Below are positions 12,701 through 21,800 of a DNA stretch of 64,000 nucleotides, piece by piece; positions within the stretch are counted from its first letter, which is position 1; each line of letters starts with the position of its first letter. The stretch covers positions 356,058 through 420,057 of the forward strand of contig CAJNDS010002296.1 of assembly GCA_905221605.1 (NCBI GenBank), read 5' to 3'. Under the pieces are notes generated by a model. That model was given only the letters and a program-made list of their open reading frames with translations, made no database searches and was not told the origin of the DNA. The position numbers and the translations under genes were made by a program. This DNA comes from Symbiodinium natans. Lineage: Eukaryota > Sar > Dinophyceae > Suessiales > Symbiodiniaceae.

Positions 12701-15700
12701 CCCTAAACCCTAAACCCTGACAAAGGGGCCCTTGTTTTGGAGAAGCAGGTGGAGAGCTTCCACATCGGAGCTGGCCGATGGGGCCGCTGCCTTAGCCCCG
12801 CTGGCGGGAGCAGGGGGAGGGAAGGGGGAGGAAGGGGTTTAGGGTTTAGGGTTTCCTAAACCCCAAACCCGAAACCCTGCGCCCTAGACACCTAAACCCC
12901 AAAACCTTATTTTTGTTTTTTCGTTGGGGGGAGGGAGGGGGGGGGGGTGCGGGGTAGGGGTTGGGGCTTCAGCCTTGCTTTTGGGTTGCTAGAGGCAAAA
13001 GCAAGCAACGAGAGCCCCCCCGAAAAGGCCCTGATGCGGAATGTTTGGGGTTTGGGGGTTTGGGGATTTGGGGATTTGGGGATTTGGGGGCTTGGGGGCT
13101 TGGGGGCTTGGGGGTTTGGGGGTTTGGGGTTTGGGGTTGGAGCTTAGAGTTCATCCATCTTTTTGCGAACTTCTCTCTTCAGTTTATGCATCAGAGCTTC
13201 CCCACTCGGATGATGATGGATCAAACACTGAACTCCATCTCGGGATCCTAATCCTAGCTCAGCCCTAGGAATGGTTTAACTTTTGTCTATAGGTGCCCTT
13301 AACATGCCGGTGGGTTAGGGTTAAAGGTTTAGATACTCTAAACCCTGCACCCTAAACCCTGAACCCTAAACCCCAAACCTCGCGGATGCCTACTTCAGGC
13401 TCCGGACCACAGTTGCTTGGACCCCGGCACTCGGCCACTGCAACATCCCTGGGCGGGGACGTCTTCGTCTTTGGCGGAGGGGCAGTGGCCAGGCGAGGCC
13501 TCGTCTGAAAGCCAAGAGGTTTAGGGCTTAGGGTTTAGGGTTTAGGGATTTGGGCTTAGGAGGCCACAGAGCTCAGCACTTTAGTAAGGAAGCTCCTGTA
13601 GACGTCGTGGAGCCCCAGATACTTTAAGTATCTTCCTTTTTTTGGCTTTCTCGGAGGTTCTGTTTCGCATGCAAGGGGCCACCCGCTGGAGCCCTGAACA
13701 CTAAACACTAAGCCCTAAACACTAAACCCTAAACCCCTAAACCCCCAAACCCCCCAACCCCCAAACCCTAAACGCTAAACCAGGGACCACCTGCTGGCCG
13801 ATGCCGTGTCGCCCCCCGCGGCGGAGCGCCTCACCGCAGCCGGCTGGCAGGAGCTGGCGGCCCCGGCCTTGCGCCGGCATGGCTGCGGCGCCGCCGCTGC
13901 CGCCGGGCAGGCCAGAAAGGGTTTAGGGTTTAGGGTTTCGGGTTTAGGGTTTAGGGTTTAGGGTTGGGGGTTGAGGGTTGTGAGGATTTAGGGTTGAGGG
14001 TTTAGAGTCTAGTAGGGTTTTCTGTAATAGGGCGTAGATTGGCGTAGATGCTGTGAGGTTTGGATACGGGATCAGCTCAAAAGCTTCGTGAGGCGCGAAG
14101 AGGCGGCCAAGCCACCCAAACCCATTCCTTTGAGGGTTTAGGGCCAAACTCAAGTCAACAGTCCACTTCTAAAAACTTCTTCCGTTTCAAAGCGTTTCGT
14201 GTCAGGGGGTTGTAAGAGGGTCCCAGAAAATTTCCCAGGAAGGTTCCAGGGGCTCGCAGAGTCAAAAAAAAACGCCAGAGGGTGGCGTTTTCGGTGGCAG
14301 GTTGTCTTTGAGGAGTCCTAGTAAGGGGTCCCAGGGAGGGGTTGCTAGGGGGTAAACCCTAAACCCTAAACCCCAAACCCTAAACCCTCAAGGGCCTAGG
14401 ATCCTTTGGGTCTCGGCTCAGGGGTTTAGAGGGTTGTACTTGAAGGTAGGGTTAGAAGAACCCCAATCTCAAGTCACAGACATTTGTCAAACGCACTTAC
14501 TCGCGAAATTCAAGCACTGAATGGTGTGGATGTGAGGGGAAGGGGAACCTACACCCAAAATAAACTCTAATCCCCAAAGCTCTAAACCCTAAACACCCTA
14601 AGCCCCCCAAAACCCTTAAGCATCAAGCCCCGTAAACCAACCCCTTCAAGGCCCTACCAGAAGCTCAATTCCAGGTGCTTGTCTTTGGAGGCTACGCCTC
14701 GGACTTTGCCGAAATTGACCGGTGGGATTCCGAAGCCTCGCAGTGGGAAACAATCACTTTGCCAGCCCGACTCAGGGGGGTCTGTGCCGCTGCGGCAGCT
14801 GTCTCCTAGAGACTCTCCGCCCAGCTTTTCCTTTCAGACCTCCCACCCTAGGGTTCAGGGTTCAGGGTTCAGGGTTCAGGGTTCAGGGTTCAGGGTTCAG
14901 GGTTTAGGGTTTAGGATCTAAACCCTAAGCCCTCCTGCCGTTTTCATGGTGCGAGGAGCGGGTTGGCGTTCCATGAGAGACTCAAAGAGCCACGAACGTG
15001 ACCCCCTGTTGAGGATCCAGGCAGAAGCTGCATATCGCACCCTGAACCCCATACCCCAAAACCCCAAACCCTGTTAGCCTTCTAAATATTGATCACCGTA
15101 GACCCTTCAAGAAGGATGGATGAACGATTAGGGCCTGTTGCTCCGGATTTAGGCACGACGGAGAGGCAAGCATACGCAAGTCAAGACCTTCTCACCCAGT
15201 CGCAAGCTATGCCTGGGTTCAAAGCGCTATGCCAAGTCAGGGCACGCCGACTATCCCGTGAGCCCCATGTACAGGTCTCTCTGAAGATTCTGGAATACTG
15301 AGGCTACCTAAAGTCCGTGTCCGCATCTGCTGAAGCTTTGTGTAGCTGGACTTTGCGCTCGGCGCCTGACCCTAGAACCCATTCTTTTTTAATTCCAAAG
15401 CCCTACACCCAAGACCCCAAGACCCTAAACCCGCGACCCCAAAACCCAAAGCCCTCAAAACCCGAAAGCCTAAAAGCCCGACAAATCCCTAAAATCCCAA
15501 GACCCCAAAGCCCTAACGCCTTAAAACCCTAAGACCCCAAAGCCCCTAAGACCCCAAAGCCCCTAAGACCCCAAAGCCCCTAAGACCCCAAAGCGCTAAG
15601 ACCCCAAACCCTTAAGACCCCAAAAACCCCCAAAAGCCTTAAGACCCTCAAAACCCTAAAAGCCCCAAAACACCCTAAAACCCTAAGACCCCGAAACTGT

Positions 15701-17296
15701 ACGGCCCTCAAAACCCTAAAACCCCCAAAAACCTCAAACAAACCCAAAACCCTGAAACCCTAAGACCCCATGACCCTAAGGACCCTAAAACCCAAAGACC
15801 CCAAAACCCTAAGACCCTAAAACCCTAAGACCCCAAAACCGCAAGACCCGAAGATGCTAAAGCCCCAAGACCCCAAAACCTGAAACCCTTTAACCCTAAG
15901 ACCCCAAGACCCCCTGCAAAAAAAACGGGAACCCTAAAATTCTAAGACCCCAAAGACCCCCAAGAGCCCCCCAAAAGGCCTGAAACCCCTAAGACCCCAA
16001 CGACCCTGAGGCCCCAAACAACCCTAAAGCCCTAAGACCCTAAACCCCTAAACCCTTGAGACCCTTAAGGTCCTAAGACTCTGGAGGTTCCGGTACACTC
16101 ACATGGGATTCCTATTCCCAAGCAAGAACCCAACCGACCGAGAGGCTTGCACCCCCTAAACCCGTTGTGTGTAGGAGAGCCTCCAAGGGTTTGGGGGTTA
16201 GGGGTTAGGGAATAGGGTTTATAGGGTTTAGGGTTTAGGGTCTAGGGTAGAGGGTGTAGGGTCTAAGGTTTAGGGTTTAGGGTTTAGGGTTTAGGGGTTG
16301 GGGGTTGGGGGTTGGGGGTTGGGGGTTGGGGGTTGGGGGTTAGGGTTTGGGGTTTGGGGTTTGGGGTTTGGGGTTTGAGGTTTGGGGTTTGGGGAGGGCT
16401 TGGGATGCTAAAGCAGCCTTCGGGAGGTTACATGGTCCCATGAAATCTGGCCCCCTTACCTTCTGTAGAGGGTTGTGAAGTATGGGCCCTTGGATTTTCA
16501 CGGGGTATATCAGGGTTTTTCATTCGGTTTCGGGTTTAGGGTTTAGGGTTCTAAGAGTAGGTGCGTGGGCCCTTAATATGGTCCCTACCCTCCTCTGCAG
16601 GGTTCTGAGGCAAAGGGCCCTAAATTTGTAGAGGGTACCAACTACCCTTAGACCAAACGAGGGCACATTTTCTTGGCCGCCCTCCTGCCCCCAACGCGCT
16701 TTGAACTTTGAGGTGGAATACCAATTGCTTCGCGATCATCTGACGACGCGGAGCAGCGATATTTCATCTACCGCCGAGACCTCGTGGGGTTTAGGGTGTA
16801 GGGTTTATACCCACAGAGCCCAACACGCCTGAATTTCAGGATTATACCTCTGATCTCAAGTCACATGCAGAATGCCTATGTCGTGTCTTCCCTTGTTAAG
16901 GGTATTGGGCCCTCTGGGCGCAGGACCCGCCAAGAGTTAAGACGAAGAATTGCGAAGCAAAGCACTGAGGCTATGTCTACGAGATGGGGAAGATCCTCAA
17001 CGCAGATCCCACCAGAATCCAGGCTGTGGCCCAGCCTCCTGAGTCACTGAAGTGCGGTGTAGGGTTTAGGGTTTGGGGTCCCAGACCTATAAGCCACAAA
17101 CCGCCCCCAAGCCCTAAACCCCAAGCCCTAAATCCCAAACCCTAAACCCCAAGCCCTAAACCCCAAACCCGAAGCCCCAAACATGTTTGCTTGGTGCAGG
17201 TGGCCTCGCTCTCCAACGGTTCTGTGGTGGTGAACACCGTGTTCAAAGTGGTGGGGTCCTGGAGTGCCAAGCGCCGAGCTGCCTGTGTGCGTTGAG
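5697..17296 (+). CDS. PX-domain and kelch-repeat protein (multi-exon gene)
   Basis: Plus-strand exons read as an N-terminal segment, a complete PX domain (6340-7403), an acidic linker exon (about 7575-7643), and then at least seven kelch-type exons (8001-17290). PX domains bind phosphoinositides on endosomal or vacuolar membranes; kelch repeats fold as a beta-propeller for protein contacts. The PX part is fixed by family register and canonical splice sites. The kelch part shows repeated F-D/W-D...W motifs and one classic PRHSATATSLGGDVFVFGGG strand. Introns are filled with telomere-like heptamers, hairpin elements and simple repeats. Phase continuity between the PX and kelch halves was not proven, so two adjacent genes remain possible. 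The first ATG could be 5697. The last exon is 17200-17290 or a short exon at 17398-17460 that ends in TAG. Confidence 0.65.
6340..7403 (+). CDS. PX domain exons
   Basis: Four exons rebuild a PX domain of about 120 residues. Exon 6340-6464 encodes the first strands (EYVVEVVGHARERTHVKYCI) and ends in the basic motif VYRRFR. Exon 6792-6861 continues DLFELHNILRPKLG. Exon 7059-7107 gives AYGFGKLLFGQEQDT. Exon 7282-7403 gives DFILERQHELQTYLNTTL and a final RLFLGLP. The join 6464/6792 is GT-AG and restores RRFRDLFELH, the PX signature around the phosphoinositide-binding arginine. The 6862 donor reads GC and the 7108 donor reads GA; both keep frame. The 7404 donor is GTAGGC. The fold assignment is strong; ligand preference cannot be read. 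Confidence 0.8.
7575..7643 (+). CDS. Acidic linker exon after the PX domain
   Basis: The frame reads PTEVLPESLSLEPELSELSL with strong third-position GC and ends before a donor GTAGGG at 7644. The 5' boundary is uncertain because its phase does not match the preceding exon. Confidence 0.5.
8001..8417 (+). CDS. Kelch-propeller exon 1
   Basis: A 139-codon open exon after AG at about 7999 and before GTACGG at 8418. It opens with a basic helical stretch, then LSVAELHDVAETISELAG, then kelch-like strands RIYVLSSW and FHLRTRSFEDLPANL, and ends GGDLFVLTAEDHAGNSG. The following intron starts with a family 2 hairpin element (8471-8577). Confidence 0.65.
8471..8577. mobile_element. MITE-like hairpin family 2, copy a
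   Basis: Ends are TATGGGGGTTTACGAAAATA and the near-complement TTTCGGAAACCCCCATA. Relatives are at 59314-59415, 48592-48669 and, in part, 22813-22860. The element lies just after a coding exon, inside an intron. Confidence 0.8.
8970..9093 (+). CDS. Kelch-propeller exon 2
   Basis: Reads RRFLRFDVMRRQWHSLPPRP, a typical kelch strand (F-D-x3-x-x-W), then a short alanine-rich tail. It stops directly against a GGGTTCAGG-type heptamer tract that continues to about 9145. Confidence 0.65.
9140..10810. repeat. Intron: heptamer tracts, poly-C, hairpin element
   Basis: Contains G-strand tracts (9230-9275, 10190-10420), C-strand tracts (9990-10130), poly-C/poly-G runs (about 9440-9450, 9548-9560 and a run of about 30 C at 9760-9789), an imperfect hairpin at about 9455-9555, and MITE family 1 copy 2. 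A partial copy of the next exon lies at 10739-10765. Confidence 0.7.
10525..10618. mobile_element. MITE-like hairpin family 1, copy 2
   Basis: Begins GGGATGTTCCCCTCTATACT and ends with the matching arm ...CTGCTAGTATAAAGGGATCTC. The right arm is more diverged than in the other copies. Confidence 0.75.
10816..10890 (+). CDS. Kelch-propeller exon 3
   Basis: After CTCTCAG the frame reads RRGVVGSAHRFDVGTGAWQA, again the kelch F-D-x-G-x-x-x-W pattern. A heptamer-variant tract starts at about 10891. A second copy of its first 25 bases lies upstream at 10739-10765. Confidence 0.6.
10900..12745. repeat. Intron: mixed heptamer tracts, no certain exon
   Basis: G-strand tracts near 11155-11185, 12075-12165 and C-strand tracts near 12240-12310 and 12600-12718 dominate. 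A short open stretch at 11292-11400 beginning MLKKLLGHLLASHSYEAYDE could be an exon but lacks supporting splice sites. A GC-rich patch at 12380-12460 has no clear frame. Confidence 0.6.
12749..12834 (+). CDS. Kelch-propeller exon 4
   Basis: After GAAGCAG the frame reads VESFHIGAGRWGRCLSPAGG, a kelch strand with the conserved W. It is preceded by about 110 bases of CCCTAAA and followed immediately by GGTTTAGGGTTTAGGG. Confidence 0.65.
13399..13505 (+). CDS. Kelch-propeller exon 5
   Basis: After TTCAG the frame reads LLGPRHSATATSLGGDVFVF and then GGGAVARRG, the classic kelch R-x-x-H-S...G-x-x-(I/V)-(Y/F)-(V/I)-(F)-G-G-G pattern. An in-frame TGA at about 13506 lies just before the GTTTAGGG tract, so the true donor is probably a few bases upstream. 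Confidence 0.75.
13784..13919 (+). CDS. Kelch-propeller exon 6
   Basis: Very GC-rich exon after AAACCAG. Reads DHLLADAVSPPAAERLTAAG then WQELAAPALRRHGCGAAAAA. The upstream flank is a C-strand tract and the exon runs directly into GGTTTAGGGTTTAGGG at 13919/13920, so the heptamer supplies the donor. Confidence 0.7.
14675..14800 (+). CDS. Kelch-propeller exon 7
   Basis: After AATTCCAG the frame reads VLVFGGYASDFAEIDRWDSE, then ASQWETITLPARLRGVCAAA: one full kelch blade with GG, R-W-D and W. The donor is probably GTCTCC at 14801, before an in-frame TAG. Confidence 0.8.
14851..14903 (+). repeat. Homogenised GGGTTCA variant block
   Basis: Seven consecutive GGGTTCA units followed by two GGGTTTA units. 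It is one of several blocks in which a single variant heptamer is locally uniform. Confidence 0.9.
15370..16080 (-). repeat. Degenerate C-strand repeat field
   Basis: About 700 bases of CCCTAAG, ACCCCAAA and CCCTAAAA-like units with period 7-9 and many local variants, for example four near-identical GACCCCAAAGCCCCTAA units at 15530-15600. No coding frame is convincing here. Confidence 0.85.
16080..17195. repeat. Intron: G-strand variants and hairpin remnants
   Basis: A GGGGTTG block (16294-16350) runs into GGGGTTT. Around 16410-16650 there are remnants of hairpin elements. The open frame at 16865-17050 (61 codons) has no domain and weak coding bias. Confidence 0.6.
17200..17290 (+). CDS. Kelch-type exon 8, probably near the C terminus
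   Basis: After GGTGCAG the frame reads VASLSNGSVVVNTVFKVVGS then WSAKRRAACV. It would follow LRGVCAAAAA of the previous exon, giving the kelch pattern AAA-x-L-x-N-G-S-V-V-V. The donor is GTTGAG at 17291, or the exon ends at the in-frame TGA at 17294. A further short open stretch at 17398-17460 (DIKATDERSPWGLISLLLGS, then TAG) could be the last exon. Confidence 0.55.
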
Positions 17297-17684
17297 GTTT
17301 AGGGAGGGTTTAGGGATTAGGATTTAGGGTTTGGGGGTTAGGGGTTAGGGTTTAGGGGTACCTGTGCACACCAACCCCTACACCCTAAACGACTCAGGAC
17401 ATCAAAGCTACGGACGAGCGCAGTCCCTGGGGCCTCATCTCGCTCTTGCTTGGCTCTTAGACTGAGCTGAGACAGGCGGACTTCAGTTCAACCATGGGCC
17501 CGAATCAACTCTGCGCCCTGAATCAACCCTGCGCCCCAAACCCTGAACCCCAAGCCCTAAACCCCAAACCCTAAACCCCAAGCCCCAAACCCGACAACCA
17601 GGAAGGCGCTGCAAGCGGACACCAGTTCCCAGCTGTACCAAAGCCAGAGCCCTGTTTTTTTTGGCAGACTTCAGGTTCATGGTG

Positions 17685-17720
<36 letters not shown>

Positions 17721-17839
17721 ATCTATCTATCTATCTATAGAGAGAGAGATATATAGCAAGAGTGAAGGAAAGAAAGAGTTAGGGCTTCGGGTTTAGAACA
17801 GCTTTTCTCGGGTTGAAGAGGGGGGTTGGAGTTTCTGAG

Positions 17840-17921
17840 TAGCTGAATGAGTACACTTTATTATCATCACCTGCAGAACAGAAATTGTCCACTGTTGTGC
17901 CAGATGAACTCAGCAACAAAG
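17840..17921 (+). mobile_element. Introner-like element, copy 1
   Basis: Starts TAGCTGAATGAGTACACTTT and ends ATGAACTCAGCAACAAAG. The same head and tail bracket different centres at 21078-21189 and 38413-38502, and a short form is at 46637-46673. A preceding TA/CTAT microsatellite lies at 17688-17750. Confidence 0.75.
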
Positions 17922-18440
17922 TAACCCTTAAACTTAAACCCTAAACTTCCTAAACCCTGTGAAAAAGGGGGGGGGGGCGGGGGGCTTGTAAACTCAGAAA
18001 CCAAGCCTAGGTGGGACCTTGGGCTTATTTTTATGTGACGTAGAAGGCGACCCCTCAACCCTTAACCCCAAGGTTTAGTCTTTTGTGCAATTCGGCTTTA
18101 CTGAGGCCCCTTCTTCAAGTTCATCGACCGCAGCGCAATGCCAGAGTTGCTTGCCGAGACTTTTTCGACAGAGAGGTTCAGGGTGTGGGGTTTGGGGTTT
18201 TGGGTTTTGGGTTAAGGGTGTAGGGTTCAGGGTGTAGGGTTTAGGGCGTGGGGTTTAGGGTGTAGGGTTTAGGGTCTAGAGGGTCTAATTAGCGTTCAGG
18301 GTTTGGGGTTTAGGGTACTTGCACCGGTCATAGACCCCTAAGCGCCCTACCTGCCCCAACGAACCCATCGACCCCTAGTACTTTTAGCATCCCAAAGAGA
18401 GCCCCTAGCCCCAAAAGCCCTAAAACCCCAAACCTTAAAC

Positions 18441-18800
18441 CCTTATACTATAATGACCACCCCAAAACCCTATTATAGTTATTCATGTTGGGCCCTGTTT
18501 AGTAGGGGCCTCCGCTTTAAAGTCAATTTGGCCGAATTATTCAGGACACCCTGACTGTTTGGGGGTCCCTCTTTACAGGCAAATCGTCCGGGCGCCGTAA
18601 GAAAATTCCATGTGGCGCGCCTTTAAAAAAGATAGCCGGGCATCGCTGCCCCTTTTAAACTTTTCTAAACTCCTCCCGATTAGAATCATATAAACCCCCG
18701 GGAGCGTCTAAACAGGGACAAAGCCAGCCTCGACTGTTCGGGGGGGGGGGGGGGGGGGGCACGTTAAAGAGGGTCCAATATTAATGCCTATATACTCAGG
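18441..18800. other. Gene-free stretch with hairpin-element remnant
   Basis: Contains a partial family 5 element (about 18441-18492; ACCCCAAAACCCTATTATAG), a unique AT-richer stretch to 18730, and a poly-G run at about 18740-18759. No exon seen. Confidence 0.55.
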
Positions 18801-18868
18801 AACCCCAAAACCCTAAATCCTAAACGCCTAAAACCCAAAAACCCTGAAACCCTAAACCCTAACCCCAG

Positions 18869-21800
18869 CTCGCAAGGCCGCTTCCGGTGCGAATATGCGA
18901 GGACGGGGTGTACAGGGTCTTTTGCCGGGCGCCCAGTGCGCCAGGAAGGGTTTAGGGTTTAGGGTTTAGGGTTTAGGGTTTAGGGTTTAGGGCTTCGGGC
19001 TTAGGGCTTAGGGCTTAGGGCTTAGGGCTTAGGGCTTAGGGTTTAGGGTTTAGGGTTTAGGGTTTAGGGGCTTCGACAGGGGTATTGGGTCTTTGGGAGT
19101 GTTCCCCCAGACCACTTTGGAGACCCTCAATCCTTCTCACCCCTAAGTGCAGAATACGCACAAGTGACGATTTAAGATGGCAACATCCAACAAGCAGGAT
19201 TCCCTGATAATCCCACATTTCGGGTGTAGGTTTAGGGTTCAGGGTTTAGGGTTTAGGGGAAACACCGAACCCCAAACAGCCAGAAAGACCAAGCCCCTGA
19301 CCCTCACACGCTAAACCCTCAACCCTTCTGTCCCTCGAAAACCCCAGGCCCTCAAACCTAAACCCCAAACCGTGAGGCCCAGAAGGGTGTTCCTAGAATT
19401 TTGGGGGATCGCTTTTGGGGTGTATATATATATATATATATATGTATTTCATTTTTGTTTGTTCTTGGGGGGGGGGGGGGGGGGGTTGGGCATTCCTAAA
19501 CTCCAAAACCCTCAACCCTAAACTGGAAACCCAGAGTTTTGGGGATTAGCTTGGAAATTTGAGGGCTAGGTTAGGGGTTCGGGGGTTTGGGGTTTGTGTT
19601 TGGGGGTTCACGGCGTTGCGGGCTTTGGGTTCAGCAAACCCCTAAGCCCGGAACACAAACTTTCCCTAAACCCTGAACCCTAAACGCTTTAGGGTTTAAC
19701 CCTAAACCCCAAACCCCACACCCCAAACCCCAAACCCTAAACCCTAAACCCTAAACCCTACACCCTGACAGGCCTCAGTAAGTTTAATGGCTTTTTGGAA
19801 AGCCTGGCTCCTAAGTTCCGAGTGGCTCTGAAGGCATTCAATGGCCCATAGGGCTTAGGGTTTAGGGTTTAGGGTTAGGGTTTAGGCTTTAGGGTTTAGG
19901 GTTTAGGGTTTAGCGTTTAGGGAGTGACCCCAGGGGCCTATGGCTGCATCGGAGTAGACATGGCGTGTTTTTTTTTACATGTTAGTGGTATATACGGGCA
20001 AGTAGACGTTAGTGGTCCCTACTGTGTTCTTGACGTCAGGTCCATACACCGGCGGCATTATGGGCACTGGCGAAGCGCAGGGGACTTGGCGCCAGTGAGC
20101 ACATGTGGAGGGGGGGGGGGGGGTTGATCAAAATCCCTGAACCCTAAACGCTTGTGTGTTAGCGCGCTGGAAAGGGCTCTGAGTGTAAAGCACCCCCACC
20201 TGCGAATACTGCAGGAAGCGCGTTCACATGGGTCTCATGGACCCAGGGAGCGCGGTGCAATTAGTTAAGGAATACACAGCAAGGGTTTAGGTTTTAGACT
20301 GAAGAATCCTTTAGGTTATCAACACGAACCACAAGATTTCTGAACCCTCAATCCTACACCCTAAGCCCTTTTCGGGTTTAGGGTTTAGGGTTTAGGGTTA
20401 GGGTTTAGGATTTAGGGTTTAGGGTTTAGGGGTAAACCCAGATTTCCAGACCGCAAAAGCCCTTGGCAGGCTGGGAATCCTCTTCCTCGGCATCGCCATC
20501 GTGCCAGAACCCCGGGCCTTGTGCGGTTTAGGGGCTTCTGGCTTAGGGTTTAGGGTTTAGGGTCCGGGCGGTTTACCCTCAGAGACACCCGGAACCTACC
20601 TTTGTGGTAGGCAAGTACGTCAGAAAATGTTGTGGGATTCAGCAGGTTTGGGCTCCTAAAGGTCGAATTTTCGGCGCACCTCCAGATTGAGGGCTTACTT
20701 TGACCATCAAGGTTGGGTATATAGGATTTGTTGTTACGTTGCTGTGCTCGGCACTAAGTGGAGCCAGAAACCCTAAACCCCTAAACCCTGAACCCTCAAC
20801 CCTAAACCCTAAACCCCTAAACCCTAAACCCCTAAACCCCTAAACCCTAAACCCTGAACCCTGAACCCTAAACCTTCCGCAGAGGCCTGTGGCACTGAGC
20901 TGCCTGTGCTGTGCGCTCTGGCACCTGGACCTTGAGAAGTGCGCGGCCCAGCTTTTGCTGACCCTAAACCCTCATCCCAAATCCCTAAACGCCTTAAATC
21001 CTAAACCCACAACCCTAAACCCTAAACCCTGAGTTCCTGTTTTTTCCTTTCTCCCCCGGTGGGTACCCTAAACTCAGTAGCTGAATGAGTACACTTTACA
21101 CACGTTTTGGGATCGTGCAATCACCTCTAGAATTGAAAGCGTAAATTTTTTTTGGGGGGGGGGGGGGGCTTATGAACTCAGCAACTAAGCCTACGTGGAA
21201 CCTGGGAAAATTCTATGTTTCCCAATTATTTGGGGGGTTGAAGGGCATCCTTGCCCAATGTCTTACAGAATGTTAAAGGAGCCGCAGCACCCCTGAGCAC
21301 CCCAAACCCAAGTCATCTGGCATGGGTCGAGGGTTTAGGGTTTAAGGGGAAGGGCGCTTCTGTGGCCAACCCTAAACCCTAAACCCTAAACCCTAAACCC
21401 TAAACCCTAAACCCTAAACCCTAAACCCTAACCCCATGCAAGAATGTGCAGAAACATGGCCAGTGAGAACCCAGGGGAGGCGCCGTTGACATCGACGACG
21501 TGGTGGAGAAGCTTCAGGAGGATGCCAGGCCAGCCTGAGCACAAGGGACCCTAAACCCAAAAAACCCTAAACCCTAAGCCCTCAACCCTAAACCCTAAAT
21601 ACCCTAAATACCCTAAATACCCTTAATCCTAAACCCTGAACCCTAAACCCTAAACCCTAAACCCGAGCCCCCAAACCGATAAGGTAGGGTTGCGCGCGCG
21701 GGCGCGCGCGAAAGTGTACATGTGGACCAGCCAGAGAGTCTACCCGCGACCCCAAAAACCTGGACCCCAGGCCCTGAAATCCTTGAGCCCTAAACCCTAA

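Noticed and set aside
13041-13147. Gly/Leu/Trp-rich repetitive peptides at 12947-13268 and similar places
   Set aside because: They are translations of GGGGTTTGGGGATTT heptamer variants, not protein repeats.
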